A stretch of 64,000 nucleotides of DNA from positions 62,001-126,000 of the forward strand of contig NZ_QXXA01000003.1 of NCBI RefSeq assembly GCF_009911265.1, read 5' to 3'. Within the stretch, counting starts at the first letter, position 1, and every line of letters starts with the position of its first letter. A model generated the notes under the pieces. It searched no databases, had not been told where the DNA came from, and worked only from the letters and a program-made list of their open reading frames with translations. Shown piece after piece: positions 32,810-41,412 of the stretch. This DNA is from Senegalia massiliensis (GTDB taxonomy: Bacteria > Bacillota > Clostridia > Tissierellales > SIT17). Position numbers and translations under genes: made by a program.

Positions 32810-33307
32810 TTAAAGTTTTAACTCATAATACTCCTCTTTTTCATCTTCTGATATTTTATAGAATCCTACAGATTTAAACAGTCTTTTTGAACGTTCATTA
32901 TATTTATATATACCTTTTAATTTGATACATGATAATCCAATATCTTTTGCTCTTTCAATAAGGATATGTAATACTTTTTTTGCAATTCCCTTTCCCCAGT
33001 ATTTTTTATTACCAATAACTATTGGCATCATTTTATCTGATAATGTTACATCACCAATAGGTATCCATGATCTCTCATGTAATATTTCTATAAAATACAA
33101 CTCTCCATTATCACTTAAGTAAGTATACATTCTATTTATTATTTCTAAATCGTAAGTTTTTTCCCTTATACCTTCTGAGTAATATAATACTTCAGAATCC
33201 TCATACCAAGGCAAGGCATATTGCCACTCATTCTCACATGATTTCCTTAATCTTAACTTTTCATCTATATTTATAATATCGGGTTGTACAAAATTCTCTA
33301 TTGCCAT
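32810..33307 (-). CDS. GNAT acetyltransferase
   Basis: 165 residues from ATG 33307, six bases after GAGTGATT-type site (the frame runs three codons further). Recognisable parts: ALPWYEDSEVLYYSEG near 31-46, WIPIGDVTLSDKMMPIVIGN near 83-102, motif A YWGKGIAKKVLHILIERAKD near 105-124 (W-G-K-G-I-A) and motif B KYNERSKRLFKSVGFYK near 134-150. This acetyl-CoA enzyme subgroup resembles AAC(6')-like proteins in layout. Substrate unknown. Confidence 0.88.
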   Translation of the reverse strand: MAIENFVQPDIINIDEKLRLRKSCENEWQYALPWYEDSEVLYYSEGIREKTYDLEIINRMYTYLSDNGELYFIEILHERSWIPIGDVTLSDKMMPIVIGNKKYWGKGIAKKVLHILIERAKDIGLSCIKLKGIYKYNERSKRLFKSVGFYKISEDEKEEYYELKL

Positions 33308-33328
33308 TTTAATCACTCTTTCATTTAC

Positions 33329-34198
33329 TTAAGAATCTTCTATTATCTTGTCCCTCTTATTATTCCATTGCTGTTCTGTTATTCTCCAAACATCATTAGG
33401 AATGTATTTATAGCTTGAGTATCCTAATTTCTTTGCGTTTCTGTTAGCCATTTCTATAAATTCAATATTTCTATTTACCCCTTCCTTTAAACTCTGAACT
33501 ACAATTCGTGACCAAATCCCACCCTTATGATATAAACCTTTCATTTGAAAATCTTTTTCTAATCTATCTATATCATATTTCACTTTATGATGTTCAACAG
33601 TCCATTCATCATTTGACCATGATAGGATTGAGAATTCTGCTGAAGTCTCCTTATTAAAATGTCCTCCAACTGATCCAGGATTTAAAACAAGTTTGCCATT
33701 TATAAATTTACTCCATTGTTGATGAGTATGACCACAGATTAATACTTTTTCATCTATATTATTTAGAATTTCTACAAGTCTATCCTCTTTGTGGGGATAA
33801 AGATGTTCGTAAATATCTTCTGTAGAACCATGAACTACTCTAATAGAGTCAAAATCTTGAATTTGTATTGTTTCTTGATCAGATAGTTTTCTTATAAACT
33901 CAATGTTATGAGATTCTAATTCATCTCTAGTCCAAACCATAGAGTCTAATTGTCTATATTTATTCCAATCAACAGTTGTATCATCAATAGTTCTAAATAT
34001 GTACTCTTCTCTATTACCACGTATAATCCATCCCTTTAATTTAGATATCCTGTTAAGAACTTCATTAGGATGAGGACAATCACTAATATGATCACCTGCT
34101 ATAATAAAATACTCAATTCCTTGATTCATTGAGTATTCAATCACCACTTCTAGTGCAGTCAAATTTCCATGAATATCTGATAGCACTGATATTTTCAT
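33329..34198 (-). CDS. Metallophosphoesterase family protein
   Basis: 289 residues. ATG 34198 follows AAGGTGAAAAA; the frame is open 14 codons upstream into the next gene but has no site there. The calcineurin-like metal site is complete: SVLSDIHGN (Asp, His), IAGDHISDCPHP (Asp), WIIRGNREEY (Asn), VVHGST (His) and LICGHTHQQW (His-x-His) with LNPGSVGG. YfcE/MJ0936-like enzymes hydrolyse phosphodiesters or nucleotides. A ~90-residue C-terminal extension (KVKYDIDRLEKDFQMKGLYH onward) is specific to a Firmicutes subgroup. Confidence 0.92.
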   Translation of the reverse strand: MKISVLSDIHGNLTALEVVIEYSMNQGIEYFIIAGDHISDCPHPNEVLNRISKLKGWIIRGNREEYIFRTIDDTTVDWNKYRQLDSMVWTRDELESHNIEFIRKLSDQETIQIQDFDSIRVVHGSTEDIYEHLYPHKEDRLVEILNNIDEKVLICGHTHQQWSKFINGKLVLNPGSVGGHFNKETSAEFSILSWSNDEWTVEHHKVKYDIDRLEKDFQMKGLYHKGGIWSRIVVQSLKEGVNRNIEFIEMANRNAKKLGYSSYKYIPNDVWRITEQQWNNKRDKIIEDS

Positions 34199-34229
34199 TT
34201 TTTCACCTTCTTTAGTATTCCTATAATAA

Positions 34230-34889
34230 TTAATCATCAATTTTTATTACATTGCCAATAACTTCTATATTATCACCATTATATATCAATCCAGATTCAT
34301 CAGATATAGCATATATTATTTTATTTTTTTCTTTCAAGATTGGAAATTCATTTTTTAATGGACTTCCTTCATAATGTACTTCAATGTAAAAATCTGAGCT
34401 TGTCAAGCCAAGTCCTTTATAAAAACTAAATTCAGTGTAATCTTTATCAGGAGTGCAGAAATATTCAGGCAACTGAATCAATGCTCCGGCACTTGCACCC
34501 ATTACTATACCTTTAAAAGATTTGATGATATCAACAAGCCCCTTTTCTCTTAGACGTTCCATTGCTTTATCAGGTAATCCTCCTGTCAAAAAAATGACAT
34601 CAGAACTAGAAATCTTTCTTTTCATTACATTTAAATCATCGTTATAATAATGAACTATATCAATATTACTATCAGAAACTCCCAACTTGCTAAATTGTTC
34701 TGCAATTAATTCATAGTACTCTCCACCTTTATTACAATAGCGGTCATACTCTGAAACTGTAGGCATTTTTTGTTGTGAGTGTGAAAATGGTATAACCACT
34801 ACTTTCATACTATCGTTAATATAATCTAATAGTTTTTCTCGTAATTCTCCCTCACCAAAATCATAAAAACTAGTCAATATATTAATCAT
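34230..34889 (-). CDS. S51-like peptidase (type 1 glutamine amidotransferase-like)
   Basis: 219 residues, ATG behind GAGGTG. The nucleophile elbow IVMGASAGALIQLPEYF near 129-145 (Ser in G-A-S-A-G) and SDVIFLTGGLPDKAMERLRE near 93-112 match peptidase E/cyanophycinase-type S51 proteins. EVHYEGSPLKNEFPIL near 169 may supply the catalytic His and Glu. S51 members cleave Asp-X dipeptides or related substrates. The adjacent metallophosphoesterase starts 32 nt later and could be co-transcribed. Confidence 0.85.
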   Translation of the reverse strand: MINILTSFYDFGEGELREKLLDYINDSMKVVVIPFSHSQQKMPTVSEYDRYCNKGGEYYELIAEQFSKLGVSDSNIDIVHYYNDDLNVMKRKISSSDVIFLTGGLPDKAMERLREKGLVDIIKSFKGIVMGASAGALIQLPEYFCTPDKDYTEFSFYKGLGLTSSDFYIEVHYEGSPLKNEFPILKEKNKIIYAISDESGLIYNGDNIEVIGNVIKIDD

Positions 34890-34903
34890 TATTTACACCT
34901 CAT

Positions 34904-35371
34904 TTATAGATTTTTTCTCATTTTTACAAAATCATATTTTCCTCCATTTGTCTCCTGTATGTAATCCTCTACTATATCAAACCCTATTTTTTGATATGTT
35001 TTTATTGCCCGTTTATTAAACTTTGCAACTGCTAACATCAAATAATCTCTAATATAATTGAAATGTTTTACTCCAAAATCTATGCCAGATATGACAAAGC
35101 TAGGGCCATACCCTTGTCCTGTAAATTCAGGTTTTAAACCAAAACCAATCCACATGATATTATTTTTAAAATAGTATGAATAAAATCCAATTAATTCTTT
35201 ATTTTCATTTAAAACTGCAAATTTATACTTCCACTGTTTTGAATCTAAAAATTCTTCCAAATCTTCTTTATCTGCCGTCATATTGTAAAAAGAATAATCC
35301 CCTTTATATTTCCAGTTATATGAAATTTCATTTGCATATTTCTCATTCATTGGTATAAAATTATACTCCAT
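34904..35371 (-). CDS. GNAT acetyltransferase
   Basis: 155 residues, ATG behind AGGAG. KELIGFYSYYFKNNIMWIGF near 60-79 precedes motif A, GLKPEFTGQGYGPSFVISGI near 80-99 (T-G-Q-G-Y-G). Motif B is VAKFNKRAIKTYQKIGFD near 117-134, ending TNGGKYDFVKMRKN. This is the small aminoglycoside-acetyltransferase-like branch (YjcK/N-acetyltransferase) with unknown substrate. Confidence 0.9.
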   Translation of the reverse strand: MEYNFIPMNEKYANEISYNWKYKGDYSFYNMTADKEDLEEFLDSKQWKYKFAVLNENKELIGFYSYYFKNNIMWIGFGLKPEFTGQGYGPSFVISGIDFGVKHFNYIRDYLMLAVAKFNKRAIKTYQKIGFDIVEDYIQETNGGKYDFVKMRKNL

Positions 35372-35404
35372 AAAAAATCAACTCCTATATATAAATATTA
35401 ATTG

Positions 35405-35872
35405 CTAAAATAAAAAATCTATAAAGAAAGAAATAATAAGACCAAATAGAATACTATAAAGAATCATTTCTAATTGAAATTTTAAAATAGCTTTTTTCTT
35501 TAAATATTCACTTTTAAAGTAAACGTAACCTTCTATATTGTCTATAAAGGGTGATGTTGCAGCTATATGTGTATATATGAACATTAAACCAGAAAAGAAT
35601 AAAAATTTTAACATAAAAGAAAATTCTACCAAATTATATATAAATGGATATAAAACAATTGACATTAAAAACCCTCTTAAAATTTGAGCAGGCATAAAAT
35701 ATCGTGACACATGTAAACTTTCTTCTTTATTTGACATGTCTCTTAAAAAACTACAAAGTCTTTTTCGACTTTCATAAATATCTTTGCTAATTTTTAGAGC
35801 TATTACTCCTGCAATTAAATATGATAATACATGAGACAAGACAAAAAACAAGCTAAATTTTATATGTTCCAT
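35405..35872 (-). CDS. Integral membrane protein of unknown function
   Basis: 155 residues, ATG behind GGGGGGATATT. Four hydrophobic segments: SLFFVLSHVLSYLIAGVIAL (8-27), ILRGFLMSIVLYPFIYNLV (63-81), MLKFLFFSGLMFIYTHIAAT (86-105) and MILYSILFGLIISFFIDFLF (136-155). A basic loop KISKDIYESRKRLCSFLRDM follows the first helix. I do not recognise the family. Confidence 0.7.
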   Translation of the reverse strand: MEHIKFSLFFVLSHVLSYLIAGVIALKISKDIYESRKRLCSFLRDMSNKEESLHVSRYFMPAQILRGFLMSIVLYPFIYNLVEFSFMLKFLFFSGLMFIYTHIAATSPFIDNIEGYVYFKSEYLKKKAILKFQLEMILYSILFGLIISFFIDFLF

Positions 35873-35941
35873 AATATCCCCCCAAATATTTAAATAGTAT
35901 TCTAACCAGATTACTCTAACTATACCGTATTTTTCTTAATC

Positions 35942-36454
35942 CTATTTCTCATATTCACGATTTAACTCATAGTCTACAGTAGATTGTAGTACCCCCAGCT
36001 GGTCTTTCCATGAATCAATTCGTATGCCTTTCTTTTTAAAACCTATTTTCTCATATACATGCTGTGCTCTTGTATTATTAAGATTAGTATCTAATATAAT
36101 TTTATTTACTTTCATATCTTCAAATAAATATTTTATCAACAGTTTTATAGCCTTTGTTCCATACCCTTTCTCTTGATAAGTAAAATCACATATTTTAATA
36201 CCTATTTCAGCAATTTTATTTACTATTTTATAACTCATCTCACCAATTTCTTTATTATCAATTTCTATTATTAACCTTCTCGTATTATTAGTTTCATTAC
36301 TTAAACTATCAATTAACTCATCAATATCAATGTTAAGTCCCTTTGGAAAACCAGCATGAGCCATTATTTTTCCATCATTCCACCATTTGCAAAGAATTTT
36401 AGCATCATTTTCATCTGCTTGTCTTATGACTAAATTTTCATTTTTTAGATACAT
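35942..36454 (-). CDS. GNAT acetyltransferase
   Basis: 170 residues, ATG behind AAGGGG. The opening VIRQADENDAKILCKWWNDG and the HAGFPKGL stretch near 33-40 are typical of a Firmicutes subgroup. Motif A is KICDFTYQEKGYGTKAIKLL near 87-106 (E-K-G-Y-G), and motif B NLNNTRAQHVYEKIGFKKKG near 125-144. Substrate unknown. Confidence 0.9.
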   Translation of the reverse strand: MYLKNENLVIRQADENDAKILCKWWNDGKIMAHAGFPKGLNIDIDELIDSLSNETNNTRRLIIEIDNKEIGEMSYKIVNKIAEIGIKICDFTYQEKGYGTKAIKLLIKYLFEDMKVNKIILDTNLNNTRAQHVYEKIGFKKKGIRIDSWKDQLGVLQSTVDYELNREYEK

Positions 36455-36530
36455 ATTAGGCCCCTTAAATAATTAATAGTTTTAAATAATATTTTTGATT
36501 AAAAGTTATTTTGTATTAATTGTTATAAAT

Positions 36531-37253
36531 CTATAAATTAAAATATTCTTCTATTTTAACTTTTGAATTAATTATATCTTCTGAACTCTGCACTATTTCT
36601 AAGATTATCTTTCCATCAAATTCATTCAATATATTAGTGAAAATATAGCTATAATCAATATTACCTTGACCTATAGGTAGATGTTCATGAACTACCTTCA
36701 TACGTCTATCTGCTACATGTAATATTTTAGGAATCTTTATTTCTATCATAGATTCAAGATGTTCATAATCATCTATATGAGCTATATCAAGAATAAATTC
36801 TAATTTAGGATTTTGTTTGAAAATAATTTCCATTTCATTTGTTGTATTAAATATAGGATCTAATCTACTGTTATTTTCCAAATATAAGGTGATATTTTCT
36901 TTTTCTAATTCTTCTAAAACAAATGTCACTTCATCTGATAGTTTATAGATTGTATTCCTATCTATTGTTTCACTTTCACATATTGGATGTATTATTAAAT
37001 CATCATGTCCTAAATATTTTAATATTCGGACTAATTTGGGTACATGTTCCCTAAATTCATTTATATCTAAAACCGCATGAATTATTGTTGGAAAATTATA
37101 CTTTTTAATAGTTTCTATTGGAGTTAAATCTTTATTTAATGCAATTCCATTTCTGTCATACCATAGCTGCATAAATTGAAATTTATTATCTTCAGCAAAC
37201 TTTACTTCTTCTTTATAGGGATTAAAATATCTTGCTAAATATCCTATTCGCAT
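36531..37253 (-). CDS. Sugar phosphate isomerase/epimerase-like TIM-barrel protein
   Basis: 240 residues, ATG behind GGAGGGG. Beta-strand ends carry the usual metal-binding residues of the xylose isomerase-like barrel: HAVLDINEF near 58, IHPICESETID near 92, ITLYLENNSRL near 120-130 (Glu), FILDIAHIDDYEHL near 152-165 (Asp, His), LHVADRR near 178 and IILEIVQSSEDI near 216 (Glu). Such proteins isomerise sugars or inosose or act as endonuclease IV relatives. Specific role unknown. Its gene is unlike the acetyltransferases around it. Confidence 0.85.
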   Translation of the reverse strand: MRIGYLARYFNPYKEEVKFAEDNKFQFMQLWYDRNGIALNKDLTPIETIKKYNFPTIIHAVLDINEFREHVPKLVRILKYLGHDDLIIHPICESETIDRNTIYKLSDEVTFVLEELEKENITLYLENNSRLDPIFNTTNEMEIIFKQNPKLEFILDIAHIDDYEHLESMIEIKIPKILHVADRRMKVVHEHLPIGQGNIDYSYIFTNILNEFDGKIILEIVQSSEDIINSKVKIEEYFNL

Positions 37254-37297
37254 AATTTCCCCTCCATGTAATTATTTAATTTTAAAATTATTATTTT

Positions 37298-37405
37298 TTA
37301 TTTAATATATATAAATTCATATATTTCATTGTTACCTGAGAAATTGTATAGATAGTATTTTCCATTATATCTTCAACTACAAATTTCTTTACCATAATCT
37401 TTCAT
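37298..37405 (-). pseudogene. Possible tiny gene remnant
   Basis: One minus-strand frame reads MKDYGKEICS, stop, RYNGKYYLYNFSGNNEIYEF and IYIK, then a stop. The segment after the internal TGA has the look of real protein. It is too short to assign, and the 168-nt gap contains nothing else I can support. Confidence 0.25.
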
Positions 37406-37421
37406 TTTTATTTAACTTATC

Positions 37422-37913
37422 CTATATTGTTTTTGCATATAATAAATTATCATAATAGTTCTTATTAAATTCTACAGCCTTACTAAGTAATCCTTCTTTT
37501 ATATAATTATTTTTCATGGCTACCTTTTCACTTGCTTTATTTTTGGGATCCATTCTAATTTCAAGTCTCACTAAATTTAATGTATTAAAAGCAATTTTTT
37601 CTAATTCTTTTACTACTTCAGTAGCTATGCCAAATCCTGAGTAATTTCTATCTATAAAATATCCTATTTCACCTATATAGTCATATTCTTGATAAATTGT
37701 AATTCCACATCCTCCAACAACTTTACCTTTAAATATAATTGCATAATTATATTCTAAGTTATTTTCTCTTTTATATCTCCTTTTTTCTATCCATATACTT
37801 TCCATTTCAATTGAATCAGGTATAGTTGAATAATAATATGTAGAGTCAATATTATTTAGTATTTCATAAAAATCTTTAGCATCTTCTAGTTTTGGATATC
37901 TTAATTCTATCAT
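37422..37913 (-). CDS. GNAT acetyltransferase, RimJ/RimL type
   Basis: 163 residues, ATG behind TAGGAGG. IELRYPKLEDAKDFYEILNN at the start, GKVVGGCGITIYQEYDYIGE near 64-83, motif A IGYFIDRNYSGFGIATEVVK near 85-104 (S-G-F-G-I-A) and motif B RMDPKNKASEKVAMKNNYIK near 120-139. The last strand KAVEFNKNYYDNLLYAKTI is typical of RimL relatives. Substrate unknown. Confidence 0.9.
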   Translation of the reverse strand: MIELRYPKLEDAKDFYEILNNIDSTYYYSTIPDSIEMESIWIEKRRYKRENNLEYNYAIIFKGKVVGGCGITIYQEYDYIGEIGYFIDRNYSGFGIATEVVKELEKIAFNTLNLVRLEIRMDPKNKASEKVAMKNNYIKEGLLSKAVEFNKNYYDNLLYAKTI

Positions 37914-37951
37914 TTTAGCCTCCTAATTAATGTTATTTAATAATATAACAT

Positions 37952-38239
37952 TTATGGTCCCCATATTATAGTTCCTAAAATCCAATATGCAAAAGGGAGA
38001 AAAAATAATAATGTATTAAATATAATACTTAATTTTGCTAAATTATTAGAATGTCTTTTAAATGATATATTAGCTAAAATAATCCCTATAATTGAAGCTA
38101 TTGGAGTTAACATTAAAGGTAATCCTTGATACCTTTGATAGGGGGTTATTTTAAAATACCAGTTTAAAATAAATAAAGTCATAATTAATGGTATAATAAA
38201 GGAAATAATACTAATTATATTTCCATGATTTTTTTGCAA
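37952..38239 (-). CDS. Small membrane protein of unknown function
   Basis: 95 residues. I take TTG 38239, eight bases after GGAGG; an in-frame ATG five codons upstream overlaps that site. Three hydrophobic segments: NIISIISFIIPLIMTLFIL, LMLTPIASIIGIILANISF and IIFNTLLFFLPFAYWILGTI. The spacing resembles DUF4190/DUF6142-type small membrane proteins, but the match is weak. Confidence 0.6.
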   Translation of the reverse strand: MQKNHGNIISIISFIIPLIMTLFILNWYFKITPYQRYQGLPLMLTPIASIIGIILANISFKRHSNNLAKLSIIFNTLLFFLPFAYWILGTIIWGP

Positions 38240-38313
38240 ATTATATACCTCCATAACATTTAAAAATTATTCTTTTATTTTAAAATATGTTTTCTAAAGA
38301 ATTCTTTAGTCTC

Positions 38314-38603
38314 TTAATGAGGTAATTTAAGTAAAACTTCTTCTTTTATAAAAAATTTTATGTCATCAATTTCTTCATCCTGAGATTTGAAATCATCTTT
38401 ATCACCAGAATAATCAACTAAAAACATAGTAGTTTGTTGTTTTTCAAAACCAATTTGTTCTTTTGTTTTACTACACCTTTACAAAAATCCCAATGTCCTT
38501 GCATTTTCTTAGGTTTATTTTTAGTATCCATTAAATTTATTTTATGAACTAACATATATTCATTATCTTGTTCTACAATTACACCAATTGCTTTTCTTAT
38601 CAT
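38314..38603 (-). pseudogene. NUDIX hydrolase with the Nudix box deleted
   Basis: The ATG at 38603 (coupled ATGA to the upstream gene) starts MIRKAIGVIVEQDNEYMLVH and continues NKPKKMQGHWDFCKGVV, the first strands of a NUDIX protein. Right after KQ the frame breaks. Another frame then reads EQIGFEKQQTTMFLVDYSGD, KDDFKSQDEEIDDIKFF and IKEEVLLKLPH, stop at 38314: the C-terminal half. The catalytic Nudix box between them is missing, so the gene lost an internal segment plus frame and cannot be active. Confidence 0.85.
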
Positions 38604-39136
38604 TGAACTTTCTCCTCTGCAATATTTGTCATTTGTATTTTTGCAATTTTTTTCTTCATAATAATAGCTGGTAAAATTTTATCTCCCCAATTTAGTTGAA
38701 TTTCTTTAATATTTTTAAAGCCATTCCTACTCCAAAAATCAATTACATTCTTATCATAATTAGTTACTACATCTATTCTTATACAATTACTTTTAAATAA
38801 TTTAACATATTTTTCTAAAGATTGATATATAGATTTACCAACTCCTTTATTTTTATATTTTTTATGTACCATTAATAATGATAAATAAGTTTCTTTACCT
38901 ATCTTAAAATCTATTAATCCAATTATTTCATTAGTATTCTTTTTAATTATTTTACATGAATAAAAATTAGCTTTCTTCATTGTTTCTAACTCATTATCCA
39001 TCCATTCATAAGTTACCGTACCAGTATTTAAATGATTCTTTAAAAAATCTATATTAGAATTATAAATTTCAACAATATCTTTTAAATCCTCTTTTTCTAA
39101 TAAGTCTACATAAAAATCTTTGTTTTCAAAAATCAT
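38600..39136 (-). CDS. GNAT acetyltransferase
   Basis: 178 residues from ATG 39136, seven bases after AGGTAATT (the frame is open five codons further). KKNTNEIIGLIDFKIGKETY near 63-82, motif A VHKKYKNKGVGKSIYQSLEK near 87-106 (N-K-G-V-G) and motif B NYDKNVIDFWSRNGFKNIKE near 121-140. It begins one base after the DUF4003 stop and ends with an ATGA overlap into the broken NUDIX gene, so these three are one transcript. Substrate unknown. Confidence 0.88.
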   Translation of the reverse strand: MIFENKDFYVDLLEKEDLKDIVEIYNSNIDFLKNHLNTGTVTYEWMDNELETMKKANFYSCKIIKKNTNEIIGLIDFKIGKETYLSLLMVHKKYKNKGVGKSIYQSLEKYVKLFKSNCIRIDVVTNYDKNVIDFWSRNGFKNIKEIQLNWGDKILPAIIMKKKIAKIQMTNIAEEKVQ

Positions 39137-39137
39137 A

Positions 39138-40118
39138 TTAATTACCTGCACTTGTAGCTGCTACTGTAGAAGCAGTTATTGCAGCAATCATTGTAGCTTG
39201 TTGAGCTGCAATAATAGCTTGAATTGAAACATTAAGAGTTGTATCAACAACCATGTCACCTGATTTCTCTTTAATATATTCACTAGTAATAATTGCTGAA
39301 GCCATTAGTAAATTCATACCTTTTCCTAACCATTTATATCTCTTTTGTTTTTTTAAATGAGTAGCAATTTCAACTAAATCAACCATTAATTCATTCTTAT
39401 CACTGTCAATAAGACTTATTAATCCAATAGCAGGATAATAATCTGCATAAATTTTAAATTTATTTTTCTTCAAATAATTATATATATTCTCACATTTATC
39501 AACAGAATATCTGACATCTTTTTTACTGAATGCCATGACATGAGATAACATTTGTAACCCATTACTTTTACTAAATCCTCTACTATTAAGTTCTTGGTAA
39601 TAATCTTCCAATATATCAGTATTATGATCTGTACTTGCAAGTAAAATAGAAAGAGCATAATCATCTCCACTAGTTAAAAATGGATGATTCTGCTTCATTT
39701 CCTTATATATCTGCATTGCTTTTTCACCATAAATAGATACATCATCACCTTCATAAACACTTAATAATGCATAGAGTGCTGTTGGCAAATAAGTAGAATT
39801 CTTAAATCCAATAGATTTTAAAATCTTCTCATTATCAATCATAAATTTAAACTGATCTTTAGGTGAATCTGAATTAGCGCATAATAAACCACTCATAGCA
39901 AACATCATGTGTCCTCTAAAAGGAGAAAACATACCTGTGTTACTTTTAATATAATCTTTGACTTCTTTAATCTGAATAGTATCCAGTTCCTTTTCCTTCA
40001 TCGCATAAGTCAAGGCAACTAGATGTCTTGCCATATCATTTTCCCATTTAAATGATCCCCTTATATCTTCATAGCATTGAATCATCTTTTTGATTTTATA
40101 TTCATATATTGATTTCAT
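39138..40118 (-). CDS. DUF4003 family protein
   Basis: 326 residues, ATG behind AGGAGG. The sequence is mainly helical with paired-helix repeats: RHLVALTYAMKEKELD, FSPFRGHMMFAMSGLLCANS near 60-80, YLPTALYALLSVYEGDD and GFSKSNGLQMLSHVMAFSKK near 180-200. The end is rich in Ala/Thr/Ile (QAIIAAQQATMIAAITASTV). This matches DUF4003 proteins of Firmicutes, which have no known function. Confidence 0.85.
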   Translation of the reverse strand: MKSIYEYKIKKMIQCYEDIRGSFKWENDMARHLVALTYAMKEKELDTIQIKEVKDYIKSNTGMFSPFRGHMMFAMSGLLCANSDSPKDQFKFMIDNEKILKSIGFKNSTYLPTALYALLSVYEGDDVSIYGEKAMQIYKEMKQNHPFLTSGDDYALSILLASTDHNTDILEDYYQELNSRGFSKSNGLQMLSHVMAFSKKDVRYSVDKCENIYNYLKKNKFKIYADYYPAIGLISLIDSDKNELMVDLVEIATHLKKQKRYKWLGKGMNLLMASAIITSEYIKEKSGDMVVDTTLNVSIQAIIAAQQATMIAAITASTVAATSAGN

Positions 40119-40191
40119 ATTTACCTCCTAAATTTCATTACATATCCTGCTTATTATATTCCTACCATCAAAGTATACTTTATGCCTATTC

Positions 40192-40644
40192 TTATTTTAT
40201 CAGCAACTGATTGATCTCCTTCTTTAAATCATCTACCATTATTTTAAGTTCATTATCATCTGGACGTTTTGAATCATCCCACATTTCCTCTCTTGGAAGC
40301 CACCATACTGGACCTTTTTGTGGAGTATCACAAGTTATCCTTGGAAATAGATGCCAATGAGCATGAGTATCTCCATTTCCAAGTAATTCATAGTTTATTT
40401 TTTCTGGCTTAAATACATTAAAAATAGCTTCTGCTACAATACTCATTTCTTCAAGATATTTCATTTTAAAATCTTTACTCAAATAATGCAATTCTGTTAC
40501 ATGTTGTTTGCATAAAAACAATGAATAACCTTTAAAGTGTTGATGGTCGCCCATTACAACATATCCTGTTTCTAATTCTATAACGAAATATGGATTTATG
40601 CCTTCTTTAATCATTTGAATTCTTTCACAAATTAAACATCCCAT
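40192..40644 (-). CDS. HIT-family hydrolase
   Basis: 150 residues, ATG behind TAGGAGG. The histidine triad is NGDTHAHWHLFPRI near 89-102 (H-x-H-x-H). An N-terminal zinc-type pair CLICERIQ and the substrate strand GYVVMGDHQHFKGYSLFLCK near 27-46 with KQHVTELHYL are normal for the family. HIT enzymes hydrolyse dinucleoside polyphosphates or adenylylated amines. The C-terminal PREEMWDDSKRPDDNELK marks a bacterial subgroup. Confidence 0.92.
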   Translation of the reverse strand: MGCLICERIQMIKEGINPYFVIELETGYVVMGDHQHFKGYSLFLCKQHVTELHYLSKDFKMKYLEEMSIVAEAIFNVFKPEKINYELLGNGDTHAHWHLFPRITCDTPQKGPVWWLPREEMWDDSKRPDDNELKIMVDDLKKEINQLLIK

Positions 40645-40753
40645 TTCTAATCCTCCTATTTTATATTTGTATATTATATAATAAATCCGTATATATTTAT
40701 TGATTATGTAAATTGTTTTTATTTATAGTTTTAATAATAAATCTCTTCTTAAA

Positions 40754-41272
40754 TTATTTTTCAATATCTAATATATTATCAATTTTCTCAATAATTTCAT
40801 CATTTATATTTCCTTTTATATTGTAGTATTTAGAATTTATTTGAAGCACACTGTCTTTAGGTTTATCTTTTATTATGTATAGATGAATGATTTTTCCTGT
40901 ATCAAAGTCACTGGTACTTATTGTTATTACATCAGAAGATTGAAATCTAACTCCATCTAATATAGCTGTAGTAGTTCTATTAAAAGTATGATTGTTTATA
41001 ATATTTAATATATCATCTATATTTTCTTGACTTTCAATTTTCTTATTTTGAATCTTTGGTAAATGAATTCTCATATATGTAAATTTATAATCTTCTATAA
41101 TATTTTTCTTGGGAAAATAGTATACAGTTAAACTTAAAATTATAAATACAATTAATAGTATACTAATTAATATTTTTTTGTTATTTTTTCTTATAATATT
41201 TATGATTAAATAGACGAGAATAATTATTAATATTGGTGTCATAGTATATACAGCAAAGTCAATAATTTTCAA
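40754..41272 (-). CDS. Membrane-anchored hypothetical protein
   Basis: 172 residues, TTG start behind GAGGTG. Two N-terminal hydrophobic helices, YTMTPILIIILVYLIINII and ILISILLIVFIILSLTVYYF, are followed by an external domain of about 115 residues (ENIDDILNIINNHTFNRTTT, SDVITISTSDFDTGKIIHLY). I do not recognise the family. Confidence 0.6.
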   Translation of the reverse strand: MKIIDFAVYTMTPILIIILVYLIINIIRKNNKKILISILLIVFIILSLTVYYFPKKNIIEDYKFTYMRIHLPKIQNKKIESQENIDDILNIINNHTFNRTTTAILDGVRFQSSDVITISTSDFDTGKIIHLYIIKDKPKDSVLQINSKYYNIKGNINDEIIEKIDNILDIEK

Positions 41273-41299
41273 AAAAACACCTCATTCTATGATTTTTGA

Positions 41300-41385
41300 T
41301 TATTTTTCATCATTAAAATATTCTAATTTTAACAATTCATTATATGGATTCCCTTCTATATTCAAAGATTTAGTAACTATAATTT
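41300..41385 (-). pseudogene. Possible C-terminal remnant of a lost gene
   Basis: A minus-strand frame in the gap reads IIVTKSLNIEGNPYNELLKL and EYFNDEK before a stop at 41300. No start or body precedes it. It looks like the tail of a deleted protein, but is short enough to be chance. Confidence 0.3.
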
Positions 41386-41412
41386 AATCTAATTTTTCAA
41401 TTTCTCTTCATT

